64,000 nucleotides of DNA from Streptococcus thalassemiae (GTDB lineage: Bacteria; Bacillota; Bacilli; Lactobacillales; Streptococcaceae): contig NZ_CAHJXN010000001.1 of NCBI RefSeq assembly GCF_903645285.1, forward strand, positions 164,001 to 228,000. Reading direction: 5' to 3'. Position numbers and translations under genes: made by a program. The notes beneath the pieces are model-generated. The model did no database searches. It had not been told where the DNA came from and saw nothing but the letters and a program-made list of their open reading frames with translations. Below are positions 1 through 9,190 of the stretch, piece by piece; position 1 is the stretch's first letter, and the number at the start of each line of letters is the position of its first letter.

Positions 1-1018
1 AAATAAGCTGAGGTAGATGAACCATGGGAGCCTCCAGATAAATATAACCTTCTAAGGCAAAGAAAAGACTAGCACAAGTCATGACTCCCCATCGCATGAT
101 GTGATCTTTTTCTCTCCTAGGAAGCATATCCAGCTCCTTTCCTGTCAAAAATGAAACAAATTTAACCAAAAAGTAAGTCAGAGCCATATAATAAAGATTT
201 TTAATCACGACAAAATTCAAAATACCAAGAATCAGAGACTCTCTCTGAGTGATGTCATCTACCAAAGTTTGAGCCAATAACAAAGGAATCAAAGGAAGAT
301 AAAATAATAAATTTGCCTTGAGCAAGATATAAAATAAATTCCAAGCATAAAAAGCAACTCTTTTCTTGGTTTTCTCCAAACTAAACATCACTGCTTCTCG
401 AACAGTCAGCTGATCATATACAATCTTCGGAAGGGCAAACATCAATCTGACAGAGACATAGAGAAAAATAAGAGATAGAAGTAGGATGCTCAGCCACCAC
501 ATCCAATATTTATCTTCTAAATAATCTTGAATAAACTCTGGAATGACGATTTTATTGAGATAATAAATCTTCAGCATTTTCCGTATAAAAGGAAAAAGCA
601 TAGCTATATAGAAAAAGATAAACAAGGCTTTGGCGCAAGTTAGCTTTTTCATAAATCCAAAACTTTCATGGAAAACCTTGCGGATATACTCAATTAGCCT
701 TCGCTTTTCATGATAGAGAAGATGACGAGCACCAATAAAGAGGAGTCCTATTTGAAAATAAGCAACCAGAAGGTTAATGATAATCAAGGCTAAAAAAGCT
801 AGACTAATCAATGGAGAATGAGTGAGGATGGCTAAGACATTGTTATAGGAAATAAAAAGATAACCTGTCTGATCTAATAAGAAGCTAGCCAACCATGAAT
901 TGAATGGGACCCACAAATACTCCACTATCATAAAAATCAAGAAAAAGAGAAAGAGGATTTTATCAAGATTGAGATAAATCTGTTTAAAACCCAATTTTTT
1001 AGGTTTTTCAGGTTTCAT
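1..1018 (-). CDS. Glycerophosphodiester phosphodiesterase family membrane protein (N-terminal part, cut by window edge)
   Basis: Reading the minus strand from the ATG at 1018 gives an open frame of about 339 codons with no stop before the window edge, so the gene is partial. It starts MKPEKPKKLGFKQIYLNL and then alternates long hydrophobic stretches with charged loops, giving roughly six to eight membrane segments. This looks like the membrane domain found at the N-terminus of Gram-positive GDPD proteins; the catalytic domain that would hydrolyse glycerophosphodiesters should lie beyond the left edge and cannot be seen. It starts 8 bases after the exonuclease stop, so the two are probably co-transcribed. 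The coding frame is certain; the family call rests on overall character. Confidence 0.7.
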   Translation of the reverse strand, partial: MKPEKPKKLGFKQIYLNLDKILFLFFLIFMIVEYLWVPFNSWLASFLLDQTGYLFISYNNVLAILTHSPLISLAFLALIIINLLVAYFQIGLLFIGARHLLYHEKRRLIEYIRKVFHESFGFMKKLTCAKALFIFFYIAMLFPFIRKMLKIYYLNKIVIPEFIQDYLEDKYWMWWLSILLLSLIFLYVSVRLMFALPKIVYDQLTVREAVMFSLEKTKKRVAFYAWNLFYILLKANLLFYLPLIPLLLAQTLVDDITQRESLILGILNFVVIKNLYYMALTYFLVKFVSFLTGKELDMLPRREKDHIMRWGVMTCASLFFALEGYIYLEAPMVHLPQLI

Positions 1019-1026
1019 AGGCACTC

Positions 1027-1617
1027 CTAGTCAAATAATTGAGACAAGTCCAAGCCACCAAAAGGATTGTTTGATAAGCTACTTTCTGTCTCTAACAATT
1101 CCCTAGCTTGATCTGACTCTAAGAAGGATTCGTAAACACGCGCCGTCATACGAGCATCCTCCAGACTATTATGGGACTGACCTTGAAATCCAAGAAATGA
1201 GGCAACAGTTTGCAATTTGAGATTGGCAATACCATGTAAATCCGAACTGCGACGTTCAAAAGCTTCATCATACAGATCCACCTTGTACTGCTGGCTATAA
1301 TCTAAACCATGCTCTGCTAGAATAGGCAAATCACTTTTAACAGCATTGTAGCCTATCATCGGCAAAGAACCCACAAACTCTTGGAATTCTTTTATGACTT
1401 CCTCCACTGGGGGAGCATCTTTTAAGGTCTCAGCTGTAATCCCCGTCAATCCATTGATAAAACTCTTTAGAGGCACACTGGTATGAACATAGGAATCATA
1501 GGCATCGATTTCCTGACCATCTCTAAAACGCACTGCCGATACTTGAATCAAGTGTGTTTGCCCTTCATGCTGATTAAATTCTAAATCGAAAGCAATATAA
1601 TCTTCTAATCGTTCCAT
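1027..1617 (-). CDS. DnaQ-like 3'-5' exonuclease domain protein
   Basis: The 196-residue protein is a single DEDD exonuclease domain. The first acidic motif is FDLEF near residues 10-14, the second lies around the stretch GYNAVKSDLPIL (about residues 88-99), and the last is HNSLEDARMTARVY near 150-163 with the His and Asp expected of the DEDDh subgroup. Such stand-alone domains resemble the epsilon proofreading subunit and the PolC exonuclease domain; here no polymerase is attached, so a repair or nucleotide-degradation role is possible but unproven. The start ATG at 1617 sits behind an AGGAGAGG-like ribosome site. A BOX repeat lies immediately upstream and separates it from rocS. Confidence 0.8.
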   Translation of the reverse strand: MERLEDYIAFDLEFNQHEGQTHLIQVSAVRFRDGQEIDAYDSYVHTSVPLKSFINGLTGITAETLKDAPPVEEVIKEFQEFVGSLPMIGYNAVKSDLPILAEHGLDYSQQYKVDLYDEAFERRSSDLHGIANLKLQTVASFLGFQGQSHNSLEDARMTARVYESFLESDQARELLETESSLSNNPFGGLDLSQLFD

Positions 1618-1644
1618 TTTCTACCTCTCCTATACTGTTATTTT

Positions 1645-1841
1645 ATACTCTTCGAAAATCTCTTCAAACCGCGTCAGCTTCGCCTTGCCGTAGATATAGT
1701 TACTGACTTCGTCAGTTTTATCCGCAACCTCAAAAACATGTTTTGAGCTGACTTCGTCAGTCTTATCTACAACCTCAAAGCAGTGCTTTGAGCAGCCTGC
1801 GGCTAGCTTCCTAGTTTGCTCTTTAATTTTCATTGAGTATT
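1645..1841 (-). repeat. BOX element, A-B-C type
   Basis: Read on the minus strand it begins with the boxA signature ATACTCAATGAAAATTAAAG and ends with the boxC signature GATTTTCGAAGAGTAT. One 45-bp boxB unit (plus-strand 1713-1757) lies in the middle. BOX elements are non-autonomous, highly structured repeats typical of pneumococcus and near relatives. An in-frame 67-codon ORF runs through it but is composed entirely of repeat sequence and is not annotated as a gene. Confidence 0.9.
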
Positions 1842-1912
1842 ACTTGAGCAACTATACTATTTAGAAATAAAAGAAGCCATCAGGTTAGCATTTAACCTAA
1901 ACAGCTCCTTGA

Positions 1913-2404
1913 TTATCCTCCAAATAAACGAGCAAAAAAGCCTTTCTTAGTGGATTGGACTTCTTCTTTTGCTTGGTCCAGCTCTAGCTTGAGATTTTCT
2001 TGATCCTTCATAGCTTGAAGGGTCAATTGTTGCTGCTGATCGAGTTGTTTGTCTTTCTCAGCAATCTGACGGTCTTTGATACGCATCTGCTCGTCTTTTT
2101 CTGATAACTGACGATCCTTGGCTTTTAATTGTTCATAGAGACGAAGAATTTCTGCATTCTTCTCATCAACCAGAATCTCCATCAGTTCACGTTGCTTGAC
2201 ATCTTCACTGACAGGCTCATCTTCAAAAATCGTTTTTTTATAGATTTCTTCTAGCTTAATCAAGCCACTTCTGGTAACGACTGTTACCCCTTTGTCATTT
2301 TTATCTGTGTCTTCTTCTGGTAATTCTTTGACACGGTTATTGATTGCTTGGCGAGATAATCCTAAGACCTCTGCAATCTCACTGACGGTCATTTCAATAC
2401 TCAT
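1913..2404 (-). CDS. rocS: RocS, chromosome segregation regulator
   Basis: The 163-residue protein has three visible parts. The N-terminus (about 1-50) is a helix-turn-helix with the recognition stretch LGLSRQAINNRVKEL. The middle (about 75-150) is a highly charged coiled coil with repeated KDRQ/EKDEQ heptads. The last dozen residues, KKGFFARLFGG, form a short amphipathic helix. This exact architecture and length match pneumococcal RocS, which links the nucleoid to the membrane and helps chromosome segregation and protection of the nucleoid during division. The name is recognition from memory plus gene order (next to mtnN and macP). A strong promoter lies upstream at 2444-2472. Confidence 0.85.
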   Translation of the reverse strand: MSIEMTVSEIAEVLGLSRQAINNRVKELPEEDTDKNDKGVTVVTRSGLIKLEEIYKKTIFEDEPVSEDVKQRELMEILVDEKNAEILRLYEQLKAKDRQLSEKDEQMRIKDRQIAEKDKQLDQQQQLTLQAMKDQENLKLELDQAKEEVQSTKKGFFARLFGG

Positions 2405-2443
2405 AATATCCTCTGAAACGTTTTCTAGCTTTTCTTTACTTAA

Positions 2444-2472
2444 ATCTTATCATAAGCTAGAAAAACTGTCAA
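2444..2472 (-). promoter_or_regulatory. Predicted sigma-A promoter of rocS with overlapping inverted repeat
   Basis: On the minus strand TTGACA (2467-2472) is separated by 17 bases from TAAGAT (2444-2449), which is preceded by TGA as an extended -10. An 11-bp inverted repeat, TTTTCTAGCTT at 2421-2431 paired with AAGCTAGAAAA at 2454-2464, flanks the -10 region. The promoter lies between the mtnN stop and the rocS start, so rocS can be transcribed independently. Confidence 0.65.
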
Positions 2473-2480
2473 ATTTTCGC

Positions 2481-3173
2481 TTAATTTAAGGCCTTCAAAA
2501 AGGCTAATAAGACTTGAGCAGAGCGACGTCCAGCTTCGATAATAAACTCATCAAAAGAGATGTTTGCTTCATGGTTGGCATTGTCACTCATAGCTCGGAT
2601 GACTAAGACTGGAAGATTAAGAGCATGCGCTGCCTGAGCAATCGCTGCCCCCTCCATCTCAACAGCTAAAACATCTGGGAAATGGGACTTAATCGCTTCT
2701 ATCTTGTCATTTCCTGCAACAAAACTATCTCCTGTAGCAATCAAACCAAGATGCCAGTTTTGATCCAATTGAGATAAACTCTCTTGGATTTTGGCAACAA
2801 AGGTTTTATCTGATTCGAAATAAAGCGGTTGTTGCGCCATTTGTCCATAAGCATAACCAAAAGCTGTGACATCCACGTCATGATAGGCTAATTTGTCAGC
2901 AATCACAACATCCCCAACCGCAATACCCTCTGCTACTGCACCAGCAGATCCCGTGTTAATCAAAGCATCCACTTGGAAATGATCAGCCAAAATCGCCACA
3001 CTCATAGCAGACATGACCTTACCAATTCCACTTTCTACAAGAACGACTTCATGCGAGGCAAGGTTTCCTATATGATAGGTATTCCCCAAAACAACTTGCT
3101 CTTGGGCATTTTCTAAATGCTGGACCAAATAAGCCAGTTCTTCTGGCATAGCTGCAATAATTCCTATTTTCAT
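2481..3173 (-). CDS. mtnN: 5'-methylthioadenosine/S-adenosylhomocysteine nucleosidase
   Basis: The 230-residue protein matches the Pfs/MtnN family over its full length. It begins MKIGIIAAMPEEL, carries the GSAGAV and GDSFVAG stretches, VEMEGAAIAQAA (purine/ribose contact region, about 170-181) and AMSDNA with the catalytic Asp near residue 197. It cleaves adenine from methylthioadenosine and S-adenosylhomocysteine in the cytoplasm; the latter product feeds LuxS and autoinducer-2 formation. Methylthioadenosine is also the by-product of spermidine synthase, a gene present at 60153-61013. It lies 13 bases downstream of macP and looks like part of the glmU-Nudix-macP-mtnN unit. Confidence 0.95.
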   Translation of the reverse strand: MKIGIIAAMPEELAYLVQHLENAQEQVVLGNTYHIGNLASHEVVLVESGIGKVMSAMSVAILADHFQVDALINTGSAGAVAEGIAVGDVVIADKLAYHDVDVTAFGYAYGQMAQQPLYFESDKTFVAKIQESLSQLDQNWHLGLIATGDSFVAGNDKIEAIKSHFPDVLAVEMEGAAIAQAAHALNLPVLVIRAMSDNANHEANISFDEFIIEAGRRSAQVLLAFLKALN

Positions 3174-3186
3174 TTCAATTCCTTTT

Positions 3187-3501
3187 CTATCGCCAATATT
3201 TTACAGCTAACACAAGCAAAATCAAGAGAAAGATGACTACAAATAAAATCTTATTTAACTTAGAATTGAAGACATTTCTCTTGGTATTTTCAATGCGACG
3301 GCTTTTATGAATAGACGGTTCGACCTGAATCTTCAAGGTTTCCTGGCTAAAACCATGATTCTTAGGATTGGCATAACCAAAACGGGAAGAAGAGGTTGGT
3401 AAAATCTTAGTCTCCTCATCATCTAGCAAAGGGGAACCTGAAATTTTTTCGCCTCTATTAGCTCTTTCAATCATTTCATCCGTTAATAAAGGTTTACCCA
3501 T
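3187..3501 (-). CDS. macP: MacP, membrane-anchored activator of PBP2a
   Basis: The ATG at 3501 follows a strong AGGAGG and gives a 104-residue protein; longer frames start without a good ribosome site. The cytoplasmic N-terminal part is charged and includes the stretch [12 protein letters not shown] around residues 27-38, with a threonine at 31 close to the reported StkP phosphorylation site. A single membrane helix, [17 protein letters not shown], occupies the last 20 residues. Length, topology and gene order match pneumococcal MacP, which activates the class A penicillin-binding protein PBP2a. It starts just after the Nudix stop codon. Confidence 0.82.
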   Translation of the reverse strand: MGKPLLTDEMIERANRGEKISGSPLLDDEETKILPTSSSRFGYANPKNHGFSQETLKIQVEPSIHKSRRIENTKRNVFNSKLNKILFVVIFLLILLVLAVKYWR

Positions 3502-3512
3502 ACTGACCTCCT

Positions 3513-4058
3513 CTATTTTTTGTGCAATTCCCAATACTGAACAGCCATAATTGTCTTGGCATCACAAATATGACCTGATTGGATCAATTCCTTGGCTTCT
3601 TCTAAGCTCACTTCAAGGACTTCCAAGGTCTCATCTTCATCCTGCGGACGTGGATTTTCCACCTTTTTCAAATCGCTAGCTAGGTATAGTTTTAACTTCT
3701 CATTACAAAAGCCAATAGCTGAATAAAAATCGTACAAGAGTTCTAATTTCCCTGTATAGGCTGTTTCTTCCTCTAATTCACGAAGAGCTGCTGCTACAGG
3801 GTCTGTATTTTCTCCTACTTCCAATTTTCCAGCTGGAATTTCGTAAGAGACAGCCTCGATAGCCTTACGGTACTGCTTGACCAAGATGAGTTTTTGCTCA
3901 TCGGTTACAGCTAAAACACAGACAGCTCCATTGTGGAAAATCAAATCCCGTTGAGCAGTTCCTTTACCTTCTGGTAATTCAACCTGATCTTGAACCAGTT
4001 TAAATATTGGTCCTTGATAGATTTCTTTTCGGCTAAGCGTTTTTTCTTCAAATTCCAT
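3513..4058 (-). CDS. Nudix hydrolase, ADP-ribose pyrophosphatase type
   Basis: The 181-residue protein contains a clear Nudix box, [11 protein letters not shown]...RELEEETAY, at about residues 77-101, with the G-x5-E-x7-RELEEE pattern that binds magnesium. The preceding stretch [20 protein letters not shown] is typical of ADP-ribose pyrophosphatases of the NudF group, which hydrolyse ADP-ribose to AMP and ribose 5-phosphate. The start ATG lies 9 bases after the glmU stop, and macP follows within 11 bases, so these genes probably form one transcript. Substrate is inferred from the family and not proven. Confidence 0.85.
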   Translation of the reverse strand: MEFEEKTLSRKEIYQGPIFKLVQDQVELPEGKGTAQRDLIFHNGAVCVLAVTDEQKLILVKQYRKAIEAVSYEIPAGKLEVGENTDPVAAALRELEEETAYTGKLELLYDFYSAIGFCNEKLKLYLASDLKKVENPRPQDEDETLEVLEVSLEEAKELIQSGHICDAKTIMAVQYWELHKK

Positions 4059-4067
4059 GATAGGCTC

Positions 4068-5540
<1,473 letters not shown>

Positions 5541-5553
5541 TTAACCCATTTTT

Positions 5554-5582
5554 TTGATTTTTTTTGATTTTTAGGGTAGAAT
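5554..5582 (+). promoter_or_regulatory. Predicted promoter of the GH25 gene, giving little or no leader
   Basis: TTGATT at 5554-5559 and TAGAAT at 5577-5582 are 17 bases apart. The only in-family start codon is the ATG at 5591, just 8 bases downstream of the -10 box, and no AGGAGG-like site precedes it. The predicted transcript would therefore start at or within a few bases of the AUG. Confidence 0.5.
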
Positions 5583-5590
5583 TATAAGAT

Positions 5591-6391
5591 ATGAGAAAAC
5601 AAATTCATCCACTTATTTTATTTGGTTTTTTTGGGATCATAATTTTCATTTTAATCATCAATCGCCCACTTAATGACAACCAATCGTTTAAAACAAAATC
5701 CAACATAGCGCAGATTGAAGCACAGGCTTTGAAACACTTAGACAAACCGATTATTGACCTCTCTGGCTGGCAGCGTCCTGAGGAAATCAACTATGACGCC
5801 CTCTCACAAAATATTTCAGGCGCTATTGTTCGTGTTCACAGCGGTGCTCAAACGACAAAAGAAAATGATGCTTCCTTTATCAATGGAATAGACAAGGCCT
5901 ATAAGAGTCATATCACTGAACTTCAAAAGCGGAATGTCCCCGTTGGGGTCTACGCTTATGTAGCTGGAAAAAGTGTCCAAGAAATGGAAAAAGCCGCTGA
6001 AGTTTTCTACAATGCTGCCTCTCCTTACAGCCCTAGTTACTATTGGCTAGACGTAGAAGACAAAACCATGTCCAATATGAACGAGGGTGTTGAAGCCTTT
6101 CGAGCAAAACTAGCATCACTAGGTGCTAAAAACATCGGAATCTACGTTGGGGTCTACTTCATGGAAGAACACAGTATTGATACAGGCAAGTTTACCTCTG
6201 TTTGGATTCCGTCCTACGGCTCAAACTCAGGATTTTTGGAGAGCAGTCCTAAAACTGATTTAGATTATGACATCCACCAATACACATCTAAAGGGAAAAT
6301 TGCCGGCTTTGACCACAATTTGGATATCAACGTCATCTCTCCCTTAAAAAACAAAGAAGAAACCTTTAGAAAACTCTTTTTAAAACCTTAA
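5591..6391 (+). CDS. Membrane-anchored GH25 (lysozyme-type) muramidase
   Basis: The 266-residue protein has one N-terminal membrane helix (about residues 8-24) with positive residues in front, then an extracellular glycoside hydrolase family 25 domain. The diagnostic IDLSGWQ (55-61) carries the first catalytic Asp and WLDVEDK (152-158) carries the catalytic Asp/Glu pair; the domain ends with HQYTSKGKIAGF and LDINV. GH25 enzymes cleave the MurNAc-GlcNAc bond of peptidoglycan. There is no choline-binding repeat, so it is probably held by its membrane anchor. It is monocistronic, with a terminator directly after the stop. Upstream translation signals are weak (see the promoter entry). Confidence 0.88.
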   Translation: MRKQIHPLILFGFFGIIIFILIINRPLNDNQSFKTKSNIAQIEAQALKHLDKPIIDLSGWQRPEEINYDALSQNISGAIVRVHSGAQTTKENDASFINGIDKAYKSHITELQKRNVPVGVYAYVAGKSVQEMEKAAEVFYNAASPYSPSYYWLDVEDKTMSNMNEGVEAFRAKLASLGAKNIGIYVGVYFMEEHSIDTGKFTSVWIPSYGSNSGFLESSPKTDLDYDIHQYTSKGKIAGFDHNLDINVISPLKNKEETFRKLFLKP

Positions 6392-6417
6392 AAGCATTTG
6401 TTTAGCATTTGCTTTTT
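6390..6417 (+). terminator. Intrinsic terminator after the GH25 gene
   Basis: AAAAGCA (6390-6396) pairs with TGCTTTT (6410-6416) around a 13-base loop and runs into a T-rich tail. The stem begins at the last bases of the stop codon. Confidence 0.6.
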
Positions 6418-6485
6418 CTTTTTGTGTTTGATTGTGATACAATATAGTAAGGATTTTTTGAAATAGAAATAGTTGGAGGAACTAT

Positions 6486-7328
6486 ATGCTCTCATGGTTA
6501 GCACGCCTTATTAAAGGGATTGTGATTGCTCTTGGATTTATCTTACCGGGAATTTCCGGAGGGGTTCTAGCAGCAATCTTAGGAATTTACGAACGGATGA
6601 TTGGCTTTCTGGCCCATCCCTTTAAAGACTTTAAAGAAAATGTTTTGTACTTTATTCCAGTTGCGATTGGTATGCTTCTGGGAATCGGCTTATTTTCTTA
6701 CCCGATTGAATACCTGCTTGAAAATTATCAGGTCTTTGTCTTATGGAGCTTTGCGGGTGCCATCATTGGTACGGTTCCTAGCCTCCTCAAGGAATCAACT
6801 CGAGAATCTGACCGAGACAAGATTGATTTAGCTTGGTTCTGGATAACCTTTATCATTTCTGGATTAGGACTCTATGCCTTAAATTTTGTCGTTGGAACCT
6901 TAAGTGCTAGCTTTCTTAATTTGGTCCTAGCAGGTGCACTGCTGGCTCTTGGCGTATTGGTGCCTGGCCTCAGTCCATCAAATCTACTTTTGATTTTGGG
7001 CCTCTATGCTCCTATGTTGACTGGTTTCAAAACCTTTGACCTTTTGGGAACCTTCTTCCCGATTGGAATCGGGGCAGGTGCCACTCTCATCGTTTTTTCA
7101 AAAATGATGGATTATGCCTTAAATAACTACTACTCACGCGTCTATCATTTCATCATCGGTATCGTCCTATCAAGTACTCTTTTGATCTTGATTCCAAATG
7201 CAGGAAACTCTGAAAGCATCCAATACACAGGCCTTTCACTTGTTGGCTATGTCATCATCGCCTTCTTCTTTGCCTTGGGAATCTGGCTTGGTATTTGGAT
7301 GAGTCAATTGGAGGATAAGTATAAATAA
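6486..7328 (+). CDS. DUF368 family membrane protein, likely undecaprenyl phosphate translocase (PopT family)
   Basis: The 280-residue protein is almost entirely hydrophobic, with about eight membrane segments. It carries the paired family motifs ILPGISGG (about 19-26) and LVPGLSPSN (about 158-166), one in each half, as expected for an internally duplicated carrier. DUF368 proteins have been shown in other bacteria to return undecaprenyl phosphate to the cytoplasmic face of the membrane for reuse in wall synthesis. The ATG at 6486 follows TGGAGG at good spacing. Its stop overlaps the start of the next gene in a TAATG arrangement, pointing to translational coupling. Function here is inferred from the family. 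Confidence 0.8.
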   Translation: MLSWLARLIKGIVIALGFILPGISGGVLAAILGIYERMIGFLAHPFKDFKENVLYFIPVAIGMLLGIGLFSYPIEYLLENYQVFVLWSFAGAIIGTVPSLLKESTRESDRDKIDLAWFWITFIISGLGLYALNFVVGTLSASFLNLVLAGALLALGVLVPGLSPSNLLLILGLYAPMLTGFKTFDLLGTFFPIGIGAGATLIVFSKMMDYALNNYYSRVYHFIIGIVLSSTLLILIPNAGNSESIQYTGLSLVGYVIIAFFFALGIWLGIWMSQLEDKYK

Positions 7329-7810
7329 TGGCAAAAAAAGTAAAAGTCAAAAAAACATTAGTAGAACAAATCCTGTCTAAAGCAGGTATCCCACATCAAG
7401 GGATTCAAATCAATGCTCTGGAAGGAGAGCTTCCTCAAGGTTATGAGCGAGACCAGATTTTCAAAACCTTGGCTCTTTTGGGAGACAAGACAGGACCGAT
7501 TATCGGAATTGTACCTATCACTCAGCACTTGTCTGAAAAGAAACTAGCTAAAATTTCTGGCAATAAAAAAGTGAGCATGATTCCGCAAAAGGACTTGGAA
7601 AAAACAACTGGCTACATTCATGGAGCCAATAATCCTGTCGGCATTCGTCAGAAACACAATTATCCCATTTTTATCGATAAAATTGCCCTAGACTTGGATC
7701 AAATGATTGTCTCTGCTGGGGAAGTTGGTCACAGCATTATCGTCGCGCCACAAGACTTGGCTAGCTTTGTAAAGGCAGACTTTGCCGATATTTTGGAGGA
7801 CAGCAAGTAA
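7328..7810 (+). CDS. ybaK: YbaK/EbsC family Cys-tRNA(Pro) deacylase
   Basis: The 160-residue single-domain protein matches the YbaK family: it has the QIFKTLALLG stretch with the conserved lysine at about 47, a KKLAKISGNKKVSMI segment, the TTGYIHGANNPVGI loop (about 97-110) and the final VSAGEVGHSIIVAP segment. These proteins act in trans to hydrolyse wrongly charged Cys-tRNA(Pro), a proofreading role in translation. The start overlaps the previous stop, and its own stop overlaps the next start, giving a tightly coupled three-gene unit with the DUF368 and phosphatase genes. Confidence 0.88.
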   Translation: MAKKVKVKKTLVEQILSKAGIPHQGIQINALEGELPQGYERDQIFKTLALLGDKTGPIIGIVPITQHLSEKKLAKISGNKKVSMIPQKDLEKTTGYIHGANNPVGIRQKHNYPIFIDKIALDLDQMIVSAGEVGHSIIVAPQDLASFVKADFADILEDSK

Positions 7811-8430
7811 TGAAACTCTACTTTGTCCGCCACGGTCGTACCGTCTGGAACCAAGAAGGGCGTTTTCAAGGTGCTAGTGGAGATTCTCCCCTTCTTCCTG
7901 AATCCATTGAAACCCTAAAACAACTTGGCCAGTATCTCAAGGATGTTCCTTTTAATCAGATTTATTCAAGTGATTTACCTCGAGCGGTCAAATCTGCTGA
8001 GATTATCCAAAGTCAACTCAGGACCCCCTGTCCTTTAGAAAGTGTTCCGAATCTCCGTGAATGGCAGCTGGGTAAATTAGAAGGTTTGAAAATTGCAACC
8101 TTGGAAGCTATTTATCCACAACAAATCCAGGCTTTTCGTTCAAATCTTGCTCAATTTGACACTCAAATGTTTGGAGCCGAATCCCTCTATAGCACAACAC
8201 AACGAACTATCCAATTTATCAAATCATTAAAAGATAGTCCAGCTGAGCGTATTCTAATTGTCGGACACGGCGCCAATCTTACTGCCAGTCTTCGTACTCT
8301 TCTAGGTTATAAAGAACCACTTCTTCGTAAAGATGGCGGTCTAGCAAATGCCAGCCTAACCATTATAGAAACCCATGATTTTGAAACATTTACTCTCGAT
8401 ACTTGGAATGATACTTCCTATCAATCATAA
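7810..8430 (+). CDS. Histidine phosphatase (phosphoglycerate mutase-like) family protein
   Basis: The 206-residue protein carries the family's catalytic RHG motif in FVRHGRTVWN (residues 5-14), the DLPRAVKSAEII stretch with the conserved Arg, and the second catalytic histidine in LIVGHGANLTA (about 153-163). These are the hallmarks of the branch 1 histidine phosphatases, which include cofactor-dependent phosphoglycerate mutases and broad-specificity phosphatases. It is shorter than the glycolytic GpmA (about 230 residues), so a phosphatase role is more likely than glycolysis. It is the last gene of the unit and is followed by a perfect bidirectional terminator. Confidence 0.85.
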   Translation: MKLYFVRHGRTVWNQEGRFQGASGDSPLLPESIETLKQLGQYLKDVPFNQIYSSDLPRAVKSAEIIQSQLRTPCPLESVPNLREWQLGKLEGLKIATLEAIYPQQIQAFRSNLAQFDTQMFGAESLYSTTQRTIQFIKSLKDSPAERILIVGHGANLTASLRTLLGYKEPLLRKDGGLANASLTIIETHDFETFTLDTWNDTSYQS

Positions 8431-8504
8431 TTATAGCCTAGCCTTCTGAACTAGAACAATAGGAGATATAGTCAGTTGAAACAAAAATAAGACAAAAGAG
8501 CCTC

Positions 8505-8540
8505 GTAAAAAGGTATTGCAACTTGCCAATACCTTTTTAC
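8505..8540. terminator. Strong bidirectional intrinsic terminator
   Basis: GTAAAAAGGTATTG (8505-8518) is perfectly complementary to CAATACCTTTTTAC (8527-8540), a 14-bp stem with an 8-base loop and T or A runs on both sides. It ends the DUF368-ybaK-phosphatase transcript. Confidence 0.8.
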
Positions 8541-8679
8541 TATGAAAACGTGTCTTCTCAACAGGATTGTAGAGCAAAATGAAATAAGAACTGAATAATG
8601 TGATTTGAGAATTTAAATCAATTTATAAGAATGTTTTAGAAGCAGTGATGTACTAGTTCAGATTCACTTTTCTATACTA
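8541..8679. other. Gene-free AT-rich stretch, no recognised content
   Basis: Neither strand holds a plausible coding frame, RNA gene or repeat that could be named. Its position beside a transposase scrap suggests it may also be decayed insertion-element DNA, but nothing in the sequence proves this. Confidence 0.3.
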
Positions 8680-8783
8680 ATACTCTTCGAAAATCTCTTC
8701 AAACCGCGTCAACGTCGCCTTGCTGTACTCAAGTACAGCCTGCGGCTAGTTTCCTAGTTTGCTCTTTAATTTTCATTGAGTAT
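8680..8783 (-). repeat. BOX element, short A-C type
   Basis: On the minus strand it starts with the boxA end (ATACTCAATGAAAATTAAAG) and finishes with the boxC end (GATTTTCGAAGAGTAT); no 45-bp boxB unit is present. Its boxA side abuts a transposase fragment. Confidence 0.85.
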
Positions 8784-8895
8784 AAGATGAGTAGGGAGGA
8801 AGAGGTAAAAGTTTATGCCCAAACTCTTCACATAAGAACTCTAGCTTACCCATTCTATGGAATCTTGCATTATCCATTAAAACTTCCAGACTCAT
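8782..8895 (-). pseudogene. Remnant of an IS630-family transposase
   Basis: Minus-strand translation from 8895 gives about 38 codons that read VLMDNARFHRMGKLEF and then HKLLPLPPYS. This is the segment around the second catalytic Asp (MDNARFH) and the following LPPYSP motif of IS630-type DDE transposases, as in the pneumococcal IS630-Spn1. Nothing else of the gene remains: the fragment is bounded on both sides by BOX elements. It is a relic with no expected function. Confidence 0.8.
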
Positions 8896-9040
8896 ACTCT
8901 TCTAAAATCTATTCAAACCACGTCAGCTTCACATTATATATGTTGGTGACCTCATAAGTCTTATCTGCAACCTCAAAGCTGTTCTTTGAGCAGCCTACAG
9001 CTAGCTTCCTAGTTTAATCTTTGCTTTTCACTGAGTATTA
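8893..9040 (-). repeat. Degenerate BOX element
   Basis: The two ends (ATACTCTTCTAAAATCTATT and CACTGAGTATT on the plus strand) and the middle are recognisable as BOX, but many positions differ from the other copies in the window (for example TCTAAAATC instead of TCGAAAATC). It looks like an older copy. Confidence 0.7.
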
Positions 9041-9080
9041 AGTTAAAAAATGGGGCTAGTCAAAAAGTCTTTAAAATCAA

Positions 9081-9125
9081 AAAACGCATAATATCAGGTA
9101 TTGAAAACCTTGTACTATGCGTTTT
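9081..9125 (-). terminator. Long hairpin, probable terminator of prsA
   Basis: AAAACGCATA (9081-9090) pairs with TATGCGTTTT (9116-9125), and an inner AGGT/ACCT pair extends the stem. On the minus strand the hairpin is followed by a T-rich tail. It lies 66 bases downstream of the prsA stop. Confidence 0.55.
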
Positions 9126-9190
9126 ATTGTGGGAAGATTTACTTCATTTTTTCCTGAAGTCGAGTTTTTTCCCTGACTTATTGATTTGGA

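Noticed and set aside
1630..1833. 67-codon ORF between the exonuclease and rocS
   Set aside because: It lies wholly within a BOX element and its repeated residues come from the repeat itself.
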